A stretch of DNA of 64,000 nucleotides from Bacillus_BD oryzisoli_A (GCF_043641075.1 NZ_JBHZRC010000006.1:186001-250000), one strand, 5' to 3'. Counted from the stretch's first letter, positions 32,826 through 42,402 are shown. Program-made: numbers and translations. The notes: a model not told the origin generated them from the letters alone.

Positions 32826-34293
32826 CTGTGACCGACTCCGTTTCTCTTAGCCAGCATGCAACTAGTGTACCTAAGCCATCTGCTGACCATAATTTGATTT
32901 TTCCGCCATTCTTTTCAATTAAGATTTTTGCCACACTAAGCCCAAGACCGGAGCTGCCTCCACGGCCTCTTGCTCCTTCACCCTGCACAAACGGCTGAAA
33001 TATCTTTTCCTGCCATTCCTGTGGAATCCCATTCCCTTCATTTTGGATAAGAAGGATTGTTCCTCCCGCTCTCCAATCTTCCAGCTCACTGTTAAAATTC
33101 GAAAAAATCCAATCCGGCAGCCTTTGATCGCTTGAAAAAGCTGCCAGCCAAATTCGACCACCTACATATGTATGGCGTATCGCATTCGTCATTAAATTAT
33201 CTACAATTCGCACGAAATGCTTCACACTTACGTAATAGCTGAGTTTCACAAATTGCTCAACCTGCAAATCTATCTCTTTGTTCCGACATGGCTCCTCGTA
33301 GCCAGACAAAAGCATATCAAAAAACTCCTCCCCGTCCACTTCAATCAGCTCGACGATTTCCTTTGAGGATTGAAGGGCTGTATACACACTTAAATCATCC
33401 AGCATCTGTTTCATATAGGTTAATTTTTCAAATAGAATGGTTTGATACTCCTGCTTTTCCTTCTTAGATAACTCATTATTGCTCTGCAATGCCTCTGTAT
33501 AGGCTTGAATGACTGTTAACGGTGTTTTCAAATCATGTGTTAAGGAAGCAACGATAAATTCCTTTTCCTTCTGTTGTTTGGCCAGCTCTATACGTGATTG
33601 TTCTATTTGCTCCTTCATTTGATAAAAATGGCGCAGCACCTCACCAATTTCATCCTTGCTCGGCCGAGCGTTTTCTTGTTCCGCTTGTCCTTGCGCGAAA
33701 GCTGTCATTTGGAAACGCAACTGCTGCAACGGTCGGTTTAGCTTTCGATTCAAAAGAATGACAACAATGGCATACGTGATTGTGAAAAATAAGAGAAAGG
33801 AGACAGCTAGAATAAGAGAACGATTTTGCACCATTTCGACCCATTGATCTCGGCCCAGTGTCACTTCATAAATTCCAATTAGCCTTCCTTTATAAAAGAC
33901 CGTTTTTTTAACTGAATACGTTCGTAAATTTTTTTGCACTTCATTCAAGTTTTCATAAAATTGATTAAGATTACTTTGATTAAATCGATTTAAGTAAGGT
34001 TCGTTTATGGAAGAAAACAGCATCACCCCATCATAACGATACAAAGAAATTTTGGTCCTCTCATTTGCCTGCTTCTTTATCTCCTCGTAGGCTGTCTCAG
34101 GCTGAATTTGATAAAGCTGATGATTTTCTAACAAGGGCTCTAAGGTGGATAGTGTACTAGAAACCTCCATGTACTCAATTAAATCTTGTTTTTGGTCATA
34201 CTGACTGATCATAATGTAAAGAGTAAAAAGGGCAGCAACAGGCAGGAGCATGACAATAAAATAACTCAGCATAAGCCAATATTTAATTTTCAT
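32815..34293 (-). CDS. Two-component sensor histidine kinase
   Basis: 492 residues: TM1 near 7-29, an extracellular sensor (about 30-160), TM2 near 163-184, HAMP-like linker, HisKA with SLTHDLKTPLTVI (phospho-His), and HATPase with N box NLMTNAIRHT, G box GNGIP, and GLGLSVAKIL. It overlaps the response regulator by four bases (ATGA). Stimulus unknown; a lipoprotein in the same operon may contribute to sensing. Confidence 0.9.
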   Translation of the reverse strand: MKIKYWLMLSYFIVMLLPVAALFTLYIMISQYDQKQDLIEYMEVSSTLSTLEPLLENHQLYQIQPETAYEEIKKQANERTKISLYRYDGVMLFSSINEPYLNRFNQSNLNQFYENLNEVQKNLRTYSVKKTVFYKGRLIGIYEVTLGRDQWVEMVQNRSLILAVSFLLFFTITYAIVVILLNRKLNRPLQQLRFQMTAFAQGQAEQENARPSKDEIGEVLRHFYQMKEQIEQSRIELAKQQKEKEFIVASLTHDLKTPLTVIQAYTEALQSNNELSKKEKQEYQTILFEKLTYMKQMLDDLSVYTALQSSKEIVELIEVDGEEFFDMLLSGYEEPCRNKEIDLQVEQFVKLSYYVSVKHFVRIVDNLMTNAIRHTYVGGRIWLAAFSSDQRLPDWIFSNFNSELEDWRAGGTILLIQNEGNGIPQEWQEKIFQPFVQGEGARGRGGSSGLGLSVAKILIEKNGGKIKLWSADGLGTLVACWLRETESVTGES

Positions 34294-35000
34294 AGAATCG
34301 GTTCACCAATAAAGCGGTAGCCGACACCCCATACCGTTTGAATATATTTGGCAGATCGCATTTCATCCTTCAGCTTCGTCCGGAGACCTTTGATGTGTAC
34401 GGTCACCGTATTATTCCCGTTTTGGTCATCCTGCTGCCAAATATGCTGATACAGCTCAGACTTTGCAAAGGTCTTGAAAGGATTTTTTGCTAAAAGAAGA
34501 AGTAAATCCTTTTCCTTCGCTGTTAACAATAACGGCTCATTATCCAAATAGGCAGCTTCCTTTGAAAAATCAAGCTTTAAACCATGGAAATAGGATGTTT
34601 GATGCCCCTGTTTATCCTTACCTAAATAACGCCTGTATCTGCGCAGATGTGAACAGATTCTGGCATGCAGCTCCTCAAGCCGAAACGGCTTAGTTACATA
34701 ATCATCCGCCCCGATATCCAAGCCCTGAACAAGACTTTCCTGTTCATGTCTTGCACTAATAATCAGAATTGGCACATCACTTTCAAGCCGAATACTTTTG
34801 CAAAGCGTAAACCCATCCATCTCGGGCAGCATTAAATCTACCAGCACCAAATCATAGGCCTCCTGCCGGAAATCCTCCCATCCTTCCTTCCCGGTCGAGG
34901 ACCACGTTACAAAATACCCCGCCTTCCGCAAAAAATCACATACAATTCTAGCAATCTCGCGATCATCCTCCACCAACAAAATCCGCTCACTCACACCCAT
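34290..35000 (-). CDS. OmpR/PhoB-family response regulator
   Basis: 236 residues: receiver domain with acidic pair EDD, phospho-Asp in LVDLMLPEMDG, and Lys of YVTKPF, then a winged-helix DNA-binding domain (LYQHIWQQDDQNGNNTVTVHIKGLRTKL). ATG at 35000 with AGAGGG eight bases upstream; a GTG at 35003 and a TTG at 35006 are alternatives. First gene of the operon. Confidence 0.9.
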   Translation of the reverse strand: MGVSERILLVEDDREIARIVCDFLRKAGYFVTWSSTGKEGWEDFRQEAYDLVLVDLMLPEMDGFTLCKSIRLESDVPILIISARHEQESLVQGLDIGADDYVTKPFRLEELHARICSHLRRYRRYLGKDKQGHQTSYFHGLKLDFSKEAAYLDNEPLLLTAKEKDLLLLLAKNPFKTFAKSELYQHIWQQDDQNGNNTVTVHIKGLRTKLKDEMRSAKYIQTVWGVGYRFIGEPIL

Positions 35001-35088
35001 CACCAAATCCCTCTCACATCATCTATTATAAAACCAGAAAATTACCATTTATGGAAATTTATAAACACTTAATAAATCATAACATAAA

Positions 35089-35146
35089 GCAGGGGGACGG
35101 TTCTCTTGCTTCCAAAAAATCGGAAGCAAGAGAACCGTCCCCCTGC
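35089..35146. repeat. Family A palindrome, two opposed copies
   Basis: GCAGGGGGACGGTTCTCTTG and its complement form arms of about 25 bases, ending two bases before the stop codon of the LLM gene (35149). It may terminate both flanking genes. Confidence 0.85.
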
Positions 35147-35148
35147 AC

Positions 35149-36183
35149 TTATTTTGAAACGGCTGCTCGAACAATAGGTGCTACTTCTTTGCCTAACAGT
35201 TCAATGGCCTTCAAGACCTCATCGTGTGGCATTGAGCCTACCGGTACATGCAGCATAAAGCGTGTAATGCCAACGTTTTGGTTGAGGTAGATGATTTTTT
35301 CTGCAACGGTTTTAGGATCTCCTACATACAACGCGCCCTCTATGCTGCGAGCGAAATCAAAGGTAGCTCGGTCGTATGGACCCCAACCTCGCTCACGTCC
35401 TAGTTTATTCATAGCCTGCTGGGTAGAGGGAAAAAACTGATTTGCCGCTGTTTCCGAATCCTCTGCAATAAAACCATGTGAGTGTGACGCTATTGGCAGC
35501 TTCGAAACATCATGGCCCGCTCTGGCTGCTGATTTTTTATACAGCCTAACAAGTGTTTCAAACTGCAGTGGTCTGCCTCCGATGATTGCTAAAACCAACG
35601 GCAGCCCAAGGTGTCCTGCGCGTGCAACTGATTTTGCCGTACCTCCGCTCCCAATCCATACGGGCAATGGATTCTGAACAGGACGTGGGTAAACACCTCG
35701 ATTTTGAATAGAAGGCCGATGCTTTCCGCTCCACGTCACTTTCTCAGATTCCTGAATTTTCAATAATAATTCCAGCTTCTCATCGAACAATTCATCATAA
35801 TCATCCAAATCATATCCAAACAACGGAAACGATTCAATAAATGAACCCCTTCCTGCCATGATTTCTGCCCTTCCATTTGAAATAGCATCAAGCGTAGCAA
35901 AATCCTGAAATACACGCACAGGATCTGCAGAAGAAAGCACTGTAACCGCGCTGGTTAAGCGAATTTTTTTCGTTTGCGATGCAGCCGCCGCAAGTACAAC
36001 GGCTGGTGATGATGCTGCATAATCCTCACGGTGATGTTCACCGACACCAAAGACATCTAATCCGACTTGGTCGGCTAAGACAATTTCCTCAACAACCTCC
36101 CGAATTCTCTCCGCGTGACTTTTCACCTTTCCCGTATTAACATCCGGCGTCGTCTCTACAAATGTAGTAACTCCTATCTCCAA
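35149..36183 (-). CDS. LLM-class flavin-dependent oxidoreductase
   Basis: 344 residues of the bacterial luciferase-like monooxygenase superfamily: GVGEHHREDY, LTSAVTVLSSADPVRVFQDFATLDAISNGRAEIMAGRGS and the WIGSGGTAKSVARAG segment typical of the FMNH2-dependent group. Substrate unknown (nitroalkane, alkanesulfonate or luciferase-like). ATG at 36183 with GGAGGG upstream. Single gene. Confidence 0.83.
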   Translation of the reverse strand: MEIGVTTFVETTPDVNTGKVKSHAERIREVVEEIVLADQVGLDVFGVGEHHREDYAASSPAVVLAAAASQTKKIRLTSAVTVLSSADPVRVFQDFATLDAISNGRAEIMAGRGSFIESFPLFGYDLDDYDELFDEKLELLLKIQESEKVTWSGKHRPSIQNRGVYPRPVQNPLPVWIGSGGTAKSVARAGHLGLPLVLAIIGGRPLQFETLVRLYKKSAARAGHDVSKLPIASHSHGFIAEDSETAANQFFPSTQQAMNKLGRERGWGPYDRATFDFARSIEGALYVGDPKTVAEKIIYLNQNVGITRFMLHVPVGSMPHDEVLKAIELLGKEVAPIVRAAVSK

Positions 36184-36340
36184 TGGTCATCCCTCCAGCT
36201 GTATGTTCTTTTTATAAATTTATCTAGAAGTCGGCATTCCTTTCTTTATTAATATGCCTCAAAGTAATCAGACAAGTTCATAAATATCAGTATCTATTTT
36301 CTATGATTTTTTTATGATTCTTAAAACTATAATACAAAAT

Positions 36341-36369
36341 GGAAGCAAAAGAACCGTCCCCTTGCTTCC
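36341..36369. repeat. Family A palindromic repeat
   Basis: GGAAGCAAAAGAACCGTCCC followed by CTTGCTTCC. Next to the terminator of the SR1P-like gene. Confidence 0.75.
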
Positions 36370-36370
36370 T

Positions 36371-36396
36371 AAAAAAAGAGACCTGAATAGGCCTCT
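36371..36396 (-). terminator. Terminator of the SR1P-like gene
   Basis: GAGGCC / GGTCTC stem followed by a T-run on the minus strand. Confidence 0.75.
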
Positions 36397-36441
36397 ATCG
36401 TATTTGTTCAATATCACTAATACTGTATTGTATCAGAATGG

Positions 36442-36585
36442 TTATTGCTTTTCCTTTTGATCGGAACAGTCTTTGCAGATGCCATACCATGTCTTGACAC
36501 CGTTTGTATTTTCGACTGCGTCTATTTCCTTTTCACACACCTGACAAATAATCGTTCCCTGCCTTACAACTGCTTGATCTGTCAT
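36442..36585 (-). CDS. SR1P-like (GapA-binding peptide) protein
   Basis: 47 residues, MTDQAVVRQGTIICQVCEKE.... The GTIxCQxCxxxI ... VxTxYGxC pattern matches the SR1P peptide family of Bacillus (B. subtilis SR1P binds glyceraldehyde-3-phosphate dehydrogenase GapA and is encoded by the dual-function RNA SR1). The Cys pairs probably bind a metal. ATG 36585 follows GGAGGGG. A cre-like site is just upstream and a terminator follows, so the transcript is short and could also have an RNA role, as SR1 does; inference. Confidence 0.6.
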   Translation of the reverse strand: MTDQAVVRQGTIICQVCEKEIDAVENTNGVKTWYGICKDCSDQKEKQ

Positions 36586-36604
36586 TTCACTCACCCCTCC
36601 AAAA

Positions 36605-36618
36605 TTGAAGCGCTTTCA
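36605..36618 (-). promoter_or_regulatory. cre-like site near the SR1P-like gene
   Basis: TTGAAGCGCTTTCA on the plus strand; minus strand TGAAAGCGCTTCAA keeps TGAAAGCGCT of the cre consensus and is one base short in the right arm. Confidence 0.45.
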
Positions 36619-36690
36619 AATAACAAACAACGAAAACATCCTGGTGTCAATCAAGCAACCTACCATTCTCTATTCCTATTATATCACTTT

Positions 36691-36750
36691 GGTGTCAGGC
36701 ACTGCAAAAAGACAAATTCCCCAATTTGTCTTTTTGCAGTGCCTGACACC
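36691..36750. repeat. Family B palindrome (GTGTCAGGCACT)
   Basis: GGTGTCAGGCACTGCAAAAA with its complement, enclosing GACAAATT / AATTTGTC. It ends three bases before the TetR stop codon (36754). Confidence 0.8.
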
Positions 36751-36753
36751 ATT

Positions 36754-37578
36754 CTAATTATTTCGCAATAGATAGGCGATCCATTTGCAGTGTGGATGAT
36801 TGCGAATATTTTCAAGCAATCCTTTTACAATAGCAGGACTTAGGCTCGGTTCAAGTATATCCTGCTTTAACAGGACTAATGATTCTTTTTCAATGGATTC
36901 ATCCATTTCGGCGATTTTTTGCTCCATCATTTCTACGAGCTGTTCCTTTGATATTTTTTCTTGGAACTGCTGCTTTGTGATTTGGACAAGCTCTTCAGAT
37001 AAAAACGGAATGGTTGTATGCTTAGCCAAGATGGTTGTTTTTTCTACAAGTGATTGGCTCATCTGATTCAAGTCTAATGGAACATTATAGAATAAAAATA
37101 AATTGGAATAAATGCTCATAAAGCTTTTGATACAGTACATTAAATCATATTTCGTCCGTTTGATTTCTTCCCCATATAATCGGTCAATCATAGATAGAAT
37201 TACTTTTTCTAAAAGAAGGTCGTACGAATGAATTTTTTCAATTAGCTCTTGATTTAACGTCTGTAGCTGCTCTTTGATTAGAATCTTAGCAAAATCAGAA
37301 CGCTGATAAAAAGTATGGAATGTCGTGTAATAGAATTCATATAATAGCTTTTCATCATCTTTAGTATTTTTGACTATATAGTCAATGTCTGAAGTGATTT
37401 GAATCATAAAATGGTCAATCAATGTTAAAATCAATTCATCCTTCGACTTGAACGATAAGTAAAAAGCACCTTTTGAAATCCCGCAATAATCCGTTATCTG
37501 CTTAATGGAAGTTGCCTCAAAGCCCTGCCTCGCAAAAAGCTCTAATGCCTTTTCCATGATTAATTGTTTCTTTAGCAT
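36754..37578 (-). CDS. TetR/AcrR-family repressor, divergent from an RND pump
   Basis: 274 residues from ATG 37578 (AGGAG nine bases upstream; an ATG at 37587 overlaps the ribosome site). N-terminal TetR helix-turn-helix: ALELFARQGFEATSIKQITDYCGISKGAFYLSFKSKDELI. The long C-terminal ligand domain differs from common QacR types. It divides a spacer of 92 bases with an RND gene and most likely represses it through the operator at 37606-37623. Ligand unknown. Confidence 0.88.
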   Translation of the reverse strand: MLKKQLIMEKALELFARQGFEATSIKQITDYCGISKGAFYLSFKSKDELILTLIDHFMIQITSDIDYIVKNTKDDEKLLYEFYYTTFHTFYQRSDFAKILIKEQLQTLNQELIEKIHSYDLLLEKVILSMIDRLYGEEIKRTKYDLMYCIKSFMSIYSNLFLFYNVPLDLNQMSQSLVEKTTILAKHTTIPFLSEELVQITKQQFQEKISKEQLVEMMEQKIAEMDESIEKESLVLLKQDILEPSLSPAIVKGLLENIRNHPHCKWIAYLLRNN

Positions 37579-37599
37579 GTATTTCATCTCCTGTAATCA

Positions 37600-37628
37600 T
37601 TGACAAATGACCGACTAGTCATTAGTAT
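37600..37628 (+). promoter_or_regulatory. RND pump promoter with TetR operator in the spacer
   Basis: -35 TTGACA (37600-37605), 17 bases, -10 TAGTAT (37623-37628). The palindrome AATGACCGACTAGTCATT (37606-37623) fills the spacer, a typical TetR-type operator position. Confidence 0.75.
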
Positions 37629-37670
37629 AAATACTTGAGCTTAGTAAGTCAATTAAGGGTAGGTGTAAAA

Positions 37671-40600
37671 GTGAAAGGGCTAGTCAATTTTGTTATAAGA
37701 AATAAACTTGCAGTATGGCTGCTGACCATTATCATTACCGTTTCCGGTGTCTATTCAGCTACCAAAATGAAAATGGAAACCATCCCTGATATTTCGATCC
37801 CATACTTAATGGTTATGGATGTATATCCAGGAGCAACTCCTGAAAAGGTCATGCAGGATGTTTCCATCCCTCTTGAACAAGCAGTCGAGGGGCTTGAAGA
37901 TGTGAAAAATGTCTTCTCTAACTCCTATTCCAATATGGCCAATCTTCAGGTGGAATACGAATATGGAGTGGACATGGATGAGGCAAAGCGCGCTCTAGAA
38001 GCTGCCTTAGATAATGTCAACCTGCCTGAAGGTGCACAAGAGCCAACGGTTACCGCCATCAGCATGAATATGATGCCGGTTGTTGCACTTAGTGTCAGCA
38101 GTAAAACAGAGGATATTGTTGAATTAACCTCTACAGTTGAAGACATTTTAATTCCAAAAATCGAGAAAATTGATGGTGCAGCTTCTGTAACAATTGCAGG
38201 ACAGCACATTGAAGAAATTCAGCTTACGTATGATAAAGCCAAAATGGCTGAGCTTGGTTTAATGGAAGATAAAGTAAAGGAAATGATACAAGCAAGCGAT
38301 CTTGCCGTGTCATTAGGCCTGTATGAGTTTGAAGAAGGTGAACAAGCCGTATCAATCGATGGCAAGTTCAACTCGATTGATGATTTAAAGGAAATGCTGA
38401 TCCCTGTAACCCCATCAGCTACTCAGCCTTCCCCATTTGTAAAGCTTAGTGACATCGCGAAGGTTGAACTAATCGGTAAAGAACAATCTGTTTCACGTAC
38501 AAACGGAGAAAACTCTATTACGATTCAAATTGTTAAAGAACAACAGGCAAATACAGTCCATGTTGTAAACGCTGTGAAGGATTTAATTAAAGACGAAGAA
38601 AAGAAAGTCGATGGTCTTGTTATCGATGTTTCACTTGACCAAGGAAAACCAATTGAAGATTCTGTTTCAACAATGGTTGAAAAAGCAGTATTCGGCGGAT
38701 TAATTGCCGTATTAATTATTTTATTATTCCTGCGTGATTTTAAATCAACGATTATATCGATTGTTTCCATCCCAGTTTCGATTTTCATGGCACTCCTGCT
38801 CTTACACTGGCTGGATATCACGTTGAACATTATGACACTTGGTGCCATAACAGTCGCTATCGGCCGTGTTATCGATGACTCCATCGTCGTTGTAGAAAAC
38901 ATTTATCGCCGCATGCACTTACGCGAGGAAAAATTAACCGGTCGAGCGCTCATTCGTGAAGCGACAATTGAAATGTTCAAACCTATTTTATCCTCGACAT
39001 TAGTAACGGTTGCGGTTTTCGCTCCACTGATTTTTGTCGGCGGTATGGTGGGAGAATTATTCGCACCGTTCGCATTAACGATGACCTTCGCACTTGGCGC
39101 TTCGTTACTTGTTGCGATTACGATTGTACCGGCACTCTCACATTTCTTATTTAAGAAAAAGCTTTACAGTGAGAAAACCGAAAGCAGTCATAAAGAGTCA
39201 GGTAAATTAGCGAACTGGTACAAAGGAGTCCTTAATAAGGCACTTAACCATAAGATTATTACTTCTATTATTGCCATTGTTTTATTAGGCGGCAGCTTGG
39301 CGTTAACACCATTAATCGGCTTCAGCTTTATGGGAAGCGAAGAAGAAAAGGTAATGTATTTAACATACACACCTGGAACCGGTGAGCTAATGGAGGATAC
39401 ATTAGCAAACGTTCAAGATGTGGAACAAAAACTGTTAAAACGTGATGATATTGATATTGTTCAGGTTTCAGTAACGGAAAGCGGCGATCCAATGGCTGCG
39501 ATGATGGGCGGCGGCGGTGACGGCGCATTAATGTACCTCATCTTCGATCCAGAAATGGATAACTTCCCAGAAGTACGTGAGGAAATCGAAGATTATGTCT
39601 TTAATATTGGTCAATCCGGAGAATGGAAAAGCCAAAACTTTACTTCTATGTCATCCATGGGTACCAACGAAGTCAGCTATACCTTCTACAGCGAGGATCT
39701 TGATAAATTATATGAGGCTGTAGATAAGGTTGAAGGTGTGATGAAAAAGAATGACCGCTTAGAGGATGTCACTTCAAGCGCTGAAAATCCGTACGTTGAG
39801 TATACCTTCAAAGTGGAGCAGGATGAATTATTGCAATACGGGTTAACGACAGGTCAAATCCTCATGATGTTAAACCCAATGAAAACAGAGGATGTATTAA
39901 CTACAATTGAAAAAGACGGCAACAGCTTAAAAGTGATTGTTCAGCAAGAACAAACAGAAGAGCCAAAATCGGTTGATGACATTTTAGCGAAACAGGTGCC
40001 AACAGCACTTGGTACAACTATGCCGCTTTCAGAGCTTGTGACCGTTGAAGAAGGAACAACACTTAACACACTTGCGCGAAGCAAAGGTGAGTACTACGCA
40101 TCTGTTTCAGGAACAGTCATTGGCGATGACCTTTCAAAAGCAACCTCAGCAGTTGATGATGCGATTGATAAACTAGACTTACCGAAAGGTGTCACACTGG
40201 GAGTAGCTGGTGTTCAGGCAGATATGACTGAAACCTTCACACAGCTTGGTATAGCGATGCTGGCAGCGATTGCGATCGTTTACTTTATTCTTGTTGTAAC
40301 ATTTGGAGAGGGTCTTGCTCCATTTGCAATCTTATTCTCCCTGCCATTTGCCGTTATTGGTTCATTTGTCGGCTTATTAATCGCCGGTGAAACCATTTCT
40401 GTGTCTGTTATGATGGGTCTATTAATGTTGATTGGTATTGTCGTAACGAACGCCATCGTGCTTGTGGATCGAATCATTCATATGGAACACGATGGAATGG
40501 GCATGCGCGAAGCCATCCTAGAAGCAGGATCCACACGTCTGCGCCCTATCCTGATGACAGCCATTGCAACCATTGGAGCCTTGATTCCACTGGCCATTGG

Positions 40601-40757
40601 TACCGGCGGTGGCGGCCTTATCTCGAAAGGTCTTGGAATTACCGTTATCGGTGGTCTAACAAGTTCAACCTTGTTAACCTTAATCATCGTTCCAATCGTA
40701 TATGAAGTTCTATCAAAGCTATTTAAGAAGAACCGAAAAGATATAGAAGAAAACTAA
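37671..40757 (+). CDS. RND efflux transporter permease (AcrB / SwrC-like)
   Basis: 1028 residues from GTG 37671 (GTAGGTG five bases upstream; a TTG at 37635 has no ribosome site). The layout is two 6-TM halves with large extracellular loops: TM1 NKLAVWLLTIIITVSG, conserved PGATPEKV, Asp-bearing motif GRVIDDSIVVVENI in TM4, and the second half ending in GIVVTNAIVLVDRI. Most like Bacillus SwrC/YerP-type pumps. The opposite-strand TetR gene probably controls it. No outer-membrane partner is expected in a Gram-positive. A membrane-fusion gene is absent nearby. Confidence 0.9.
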   Translation: MKGLVNFVIRNKLAVWLLTIIITVSGVYSATKMKMETIPDISIPYLMVMDVYPGATPEKVMQDVSIPLEQAVEGLEDVKNVFSNSYSNMANLQVEYEYGVDMDEAKRALEAALDNVNLPEGAQEPTVTAISMNMMPVVALSVSSKTEDIVELTSTVEDILIPKIEKIDGAASVTIAGQHIEEIQLTYDKAKMAELGLMEDKVKEMIQASDLAVSLGLYEFEEGEQAVSIDGKFNSIDDLKEMLIPVTPSATQPSPFVKLSDIAKVELIGKEQSVSRTNGENSITIQIVKEQQANTVHVVNAVKDLIKDEEKKVDGLVIDVSLDQGKPIEDSVSTMVEKAVFGGLIAVLIILLFLRDFKSTIISIVSIPVSIFMALLLLHWLDITLNIMTLGAITVAIGRVIDDSIVVVENIYRRMHLREEKLTGRALIREATIEMFKPILSSTLVTVAVFAPLIFVGGMVGELFAPFALTMTFALGASLLVAITIVPALSHFLFKKKLYSEKTESSHKESGKLANWYKGVLNKALNHKIITSIIAIVLLGGSLALTPLIGFSFMGSEEEKVMYLTYTPGTGELMEDTLANVQDVEQKLLKRDDIDIVQVSVTESGDPMAAMMGGGGDGALMYLIFDPEMDNFPEVREEIEDYVFNIGQSGEWKSQNFTSMSSMGTNEVSYTFYSEDLDKLYEAVDKVEGVMKKNDRLEDVTSSAENPYVEYTFKVEQDELLQYGLTTGQILMMLNPMKTEDVLTTIEKDGNSLKVIVQQEQTEEPKSVDDILAKQVPTALGTTMPLSELVTVEEGTTLNTLARSKGEYYASVSGTVIGDDLSKATSAVDDAIDKLDLPKGVTLGVAGVQADMTETFTQLGIAMLAAIAIVYFILVVTFGEGLAPFAILFSLPFAVIGSFVGLLIAGETISVSVMMGLLMLIGIVVTNAIVLVDRIIHMEHDGMGMREAILEAGSTRLRPILMTAIATIGALIPLAIGTGGGGLISKGLGITVIGGLTSSTLLTLIIVPIVYEVLSKLFKKNRKDIEEN

Positions 40758-40798
40758 AAAAAAGAGGAAATCCCGAATTCGGGACTTCCTCTTTTTTT
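40758..40798. terminator. Bidirectional terminator
   Basis: AGAGGAAATCCCG / CGGGACTTCCTCT stem with A-run and T-run flanks between the converging pump and permease genes. Confidence 0.9.
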
Positions 40799-40799
40799 G

Positions 40800-42206
40800 T
40801 TATACTGCTTTTTCATCCACTTCTTCTGAAGATGATTTTCCTTTTTTGTTGAAGCCTCCCATATAATACGCTGCCACAAGGATGACAATCCATAGCGGAC
40901 CAACATAAAGCGCTACTCTAGTATCTGGAAAATACGCCATGATGCCGATGACCAGCGCTAAAAACGCTAACGAAAAATAGGAGCTGAAAGGATAAAGCGG
41001 CATTTTATATTTTAACTGCTTTTGCTCCTCCGACGTTAAACCTTTACGATATTTCAATTGTGATAATAAAATCATTGCCCATGTCCAAATGGCACCAAAG
41101 GTTGAAATCGAAGTAACCCAAACAAAAACCTTTGCCGGCACTAAATAGTTCAAAAGGACTCCGATAACTAAAGCTGCTGCCGTTGCCACGATCGCTAAAC
41201 TTGGAACACCATTTTTATTAATTTTAGCAAATGCTTTTGGAGCTTCTCCATTTTCCGCTAGGTTAAACAGCATCCGTCCCGTACTGAAAATACCTCCGTT
41301 ACAGGAAGAAAGAGCAGCTGTTAATACAACAAAGTTAATGATTCCAGCTGCTGCCGGAATACCAATTTTATCGAATGTTAACACAAAAGGACTTCCATTA
41401 ACACCTATTTCTGTCCAAGGATAGATGGACATAATAACAAATAATGCTCCAACATAGAATATAAGGATCCGCCAGAATACAGTATCAATAGCCTTTGCAA
41501 GTGTTTTTTCAGGGTTCTTTGCTTCCCCTGCCGTCAGACCAATCATTTCTACACCTAAAAAGGCAAACATAACCATTTGCAATGACATAAATACGCCTGT
41601 AATGCCATTAGGTAAAAGCCCGCCATGATTCCATAAATTACTGATACCAGTTGCCACTCCGCCATTTCCAAATCCGAAAAATATCATAGCAAAGCCAACA
41701 ACAATCATAAAGACAATTGCGACAATTTTGATGAGCGCAAACCAAAATTCAAGCTCTCCAAACGCTTTAACGGATAAAAAATTGACCATCATCATGATGA
41801 CCAATGCAGAAAGAGCCCATATCCAGCGCGGAACGTCCGGATACCAAAAGCCCATATAAATGGCAACAGCTGTAAGCTCAGCCATACAAGTGACTGTCCA
41901 AAGGAACCAATAATTCCAGCCTGTAATAAAACCAGCCAAATTCCCTAAATAATCACGGGCATATTGACTGAATGATCCAGAAATAGGGTTTTGAATCCCC
42001 ATCTCCCCTAATGCTCTCATGATAAAAAAGATAATCATTCCACAAAAAACATAAGCTAATAGAATTCCCGGTCCAGCTAGCTGTATGGTTGATGCAGAGC
42101 CTAAAAATAATCCAACCCCGATTGCCGATCCTAACGCCATAAGGGTGATATGCCGTTCTTCTAAGCCTCTCTGCAGTTGATTTGGCGAATGTCCTGCTTG
42201 CATCAT
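40800..42206 (-). CDS. Amino-acid permease, ProY/HutT-like (APC superfamily)
   Basis: 468 residues with about 12 TM segments. The conserved amino-acid transporter block is ERHITLMALGSAIGVGLFLGSASTIQLAGPGILLAYV near the N-terminus, and FGELEFWFALIKIVAI lies in the centre. The overall pattern matches ProY/HutT and CycA-like proline, histidine or alanine permeases. Substrate not decidable. ATG 42206 has GAGGGGG four bases upstream; the ATG three bases later is equally plausible. A cre site lies at 42249-42262. Single gene, ending at a shared terminator. Confidence 0.88.
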   Translation of the reverse strand: MMQAGHSPNQLQRGLEERHITLMALGSAIGVGLFLGSASTIQLAGPGILLAYVFCGMIIFFIMRALGEMGIQNPISGSFSQYARDYLGNLAGFITGWNYWFLWTVTCMAELTAVAIYMGFWYPDVPRWIWALSALVIMMMVNFLSVKAFGELEFWFALIKIVAIVFMIVVGFAMIFFGFGNGGVATGISNLWNHGGLLPNGITGVFMSLQMVMFAFLGVEMIGLTAGEAKNPEKTLAKAIDTVFWRILIFYVGALFVIMSIYPWTEIGVNGSPFVLTFDKIGIPAAAGIINFVVLTAALSSCNGGIFSTGRMLFNLAENGEAPKAFAKINKNGVPSLAIVATAAALVIGVLLNYLVPAKVFVWVTSISTFGAIWTWAMILLSQLKYRKGLTSEEQKQLKYKMPLYPFSSYFSLAFLALVIGIMAYFPDTRVALYVGPLWIVILVAAYYMGGFNKKGKSSSEEVDEKAV

Positions 42207-42248
42207 GTTTCCCCCTCTAAAATGGATGACTTATGAAGTATGTAATAA

Positions 42249-42262
42249 TGGTAGCGCTTTCA
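42249..42262 (-). promoter_or_regulatory. cre site upstream of the amino-acid permease
   Basis: On the minus strand TGAAAGCGCTACCA, one mismatch to the CcpA cre consensus, 43 bases before the permease start. Confidence 0.65.
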
Positions 42263-42402
42263 AACTATGTTACCTATAAAAGCTATTTGCAACGCTAATA
42301 TTATATTAATATTATACTATCATTATTATCAGACATCTATATTTTTTTATCAAAAGCAAAAAAAAATTTATAGATTTAACATTTGTACTCTTTTCTATTC
42401 AT

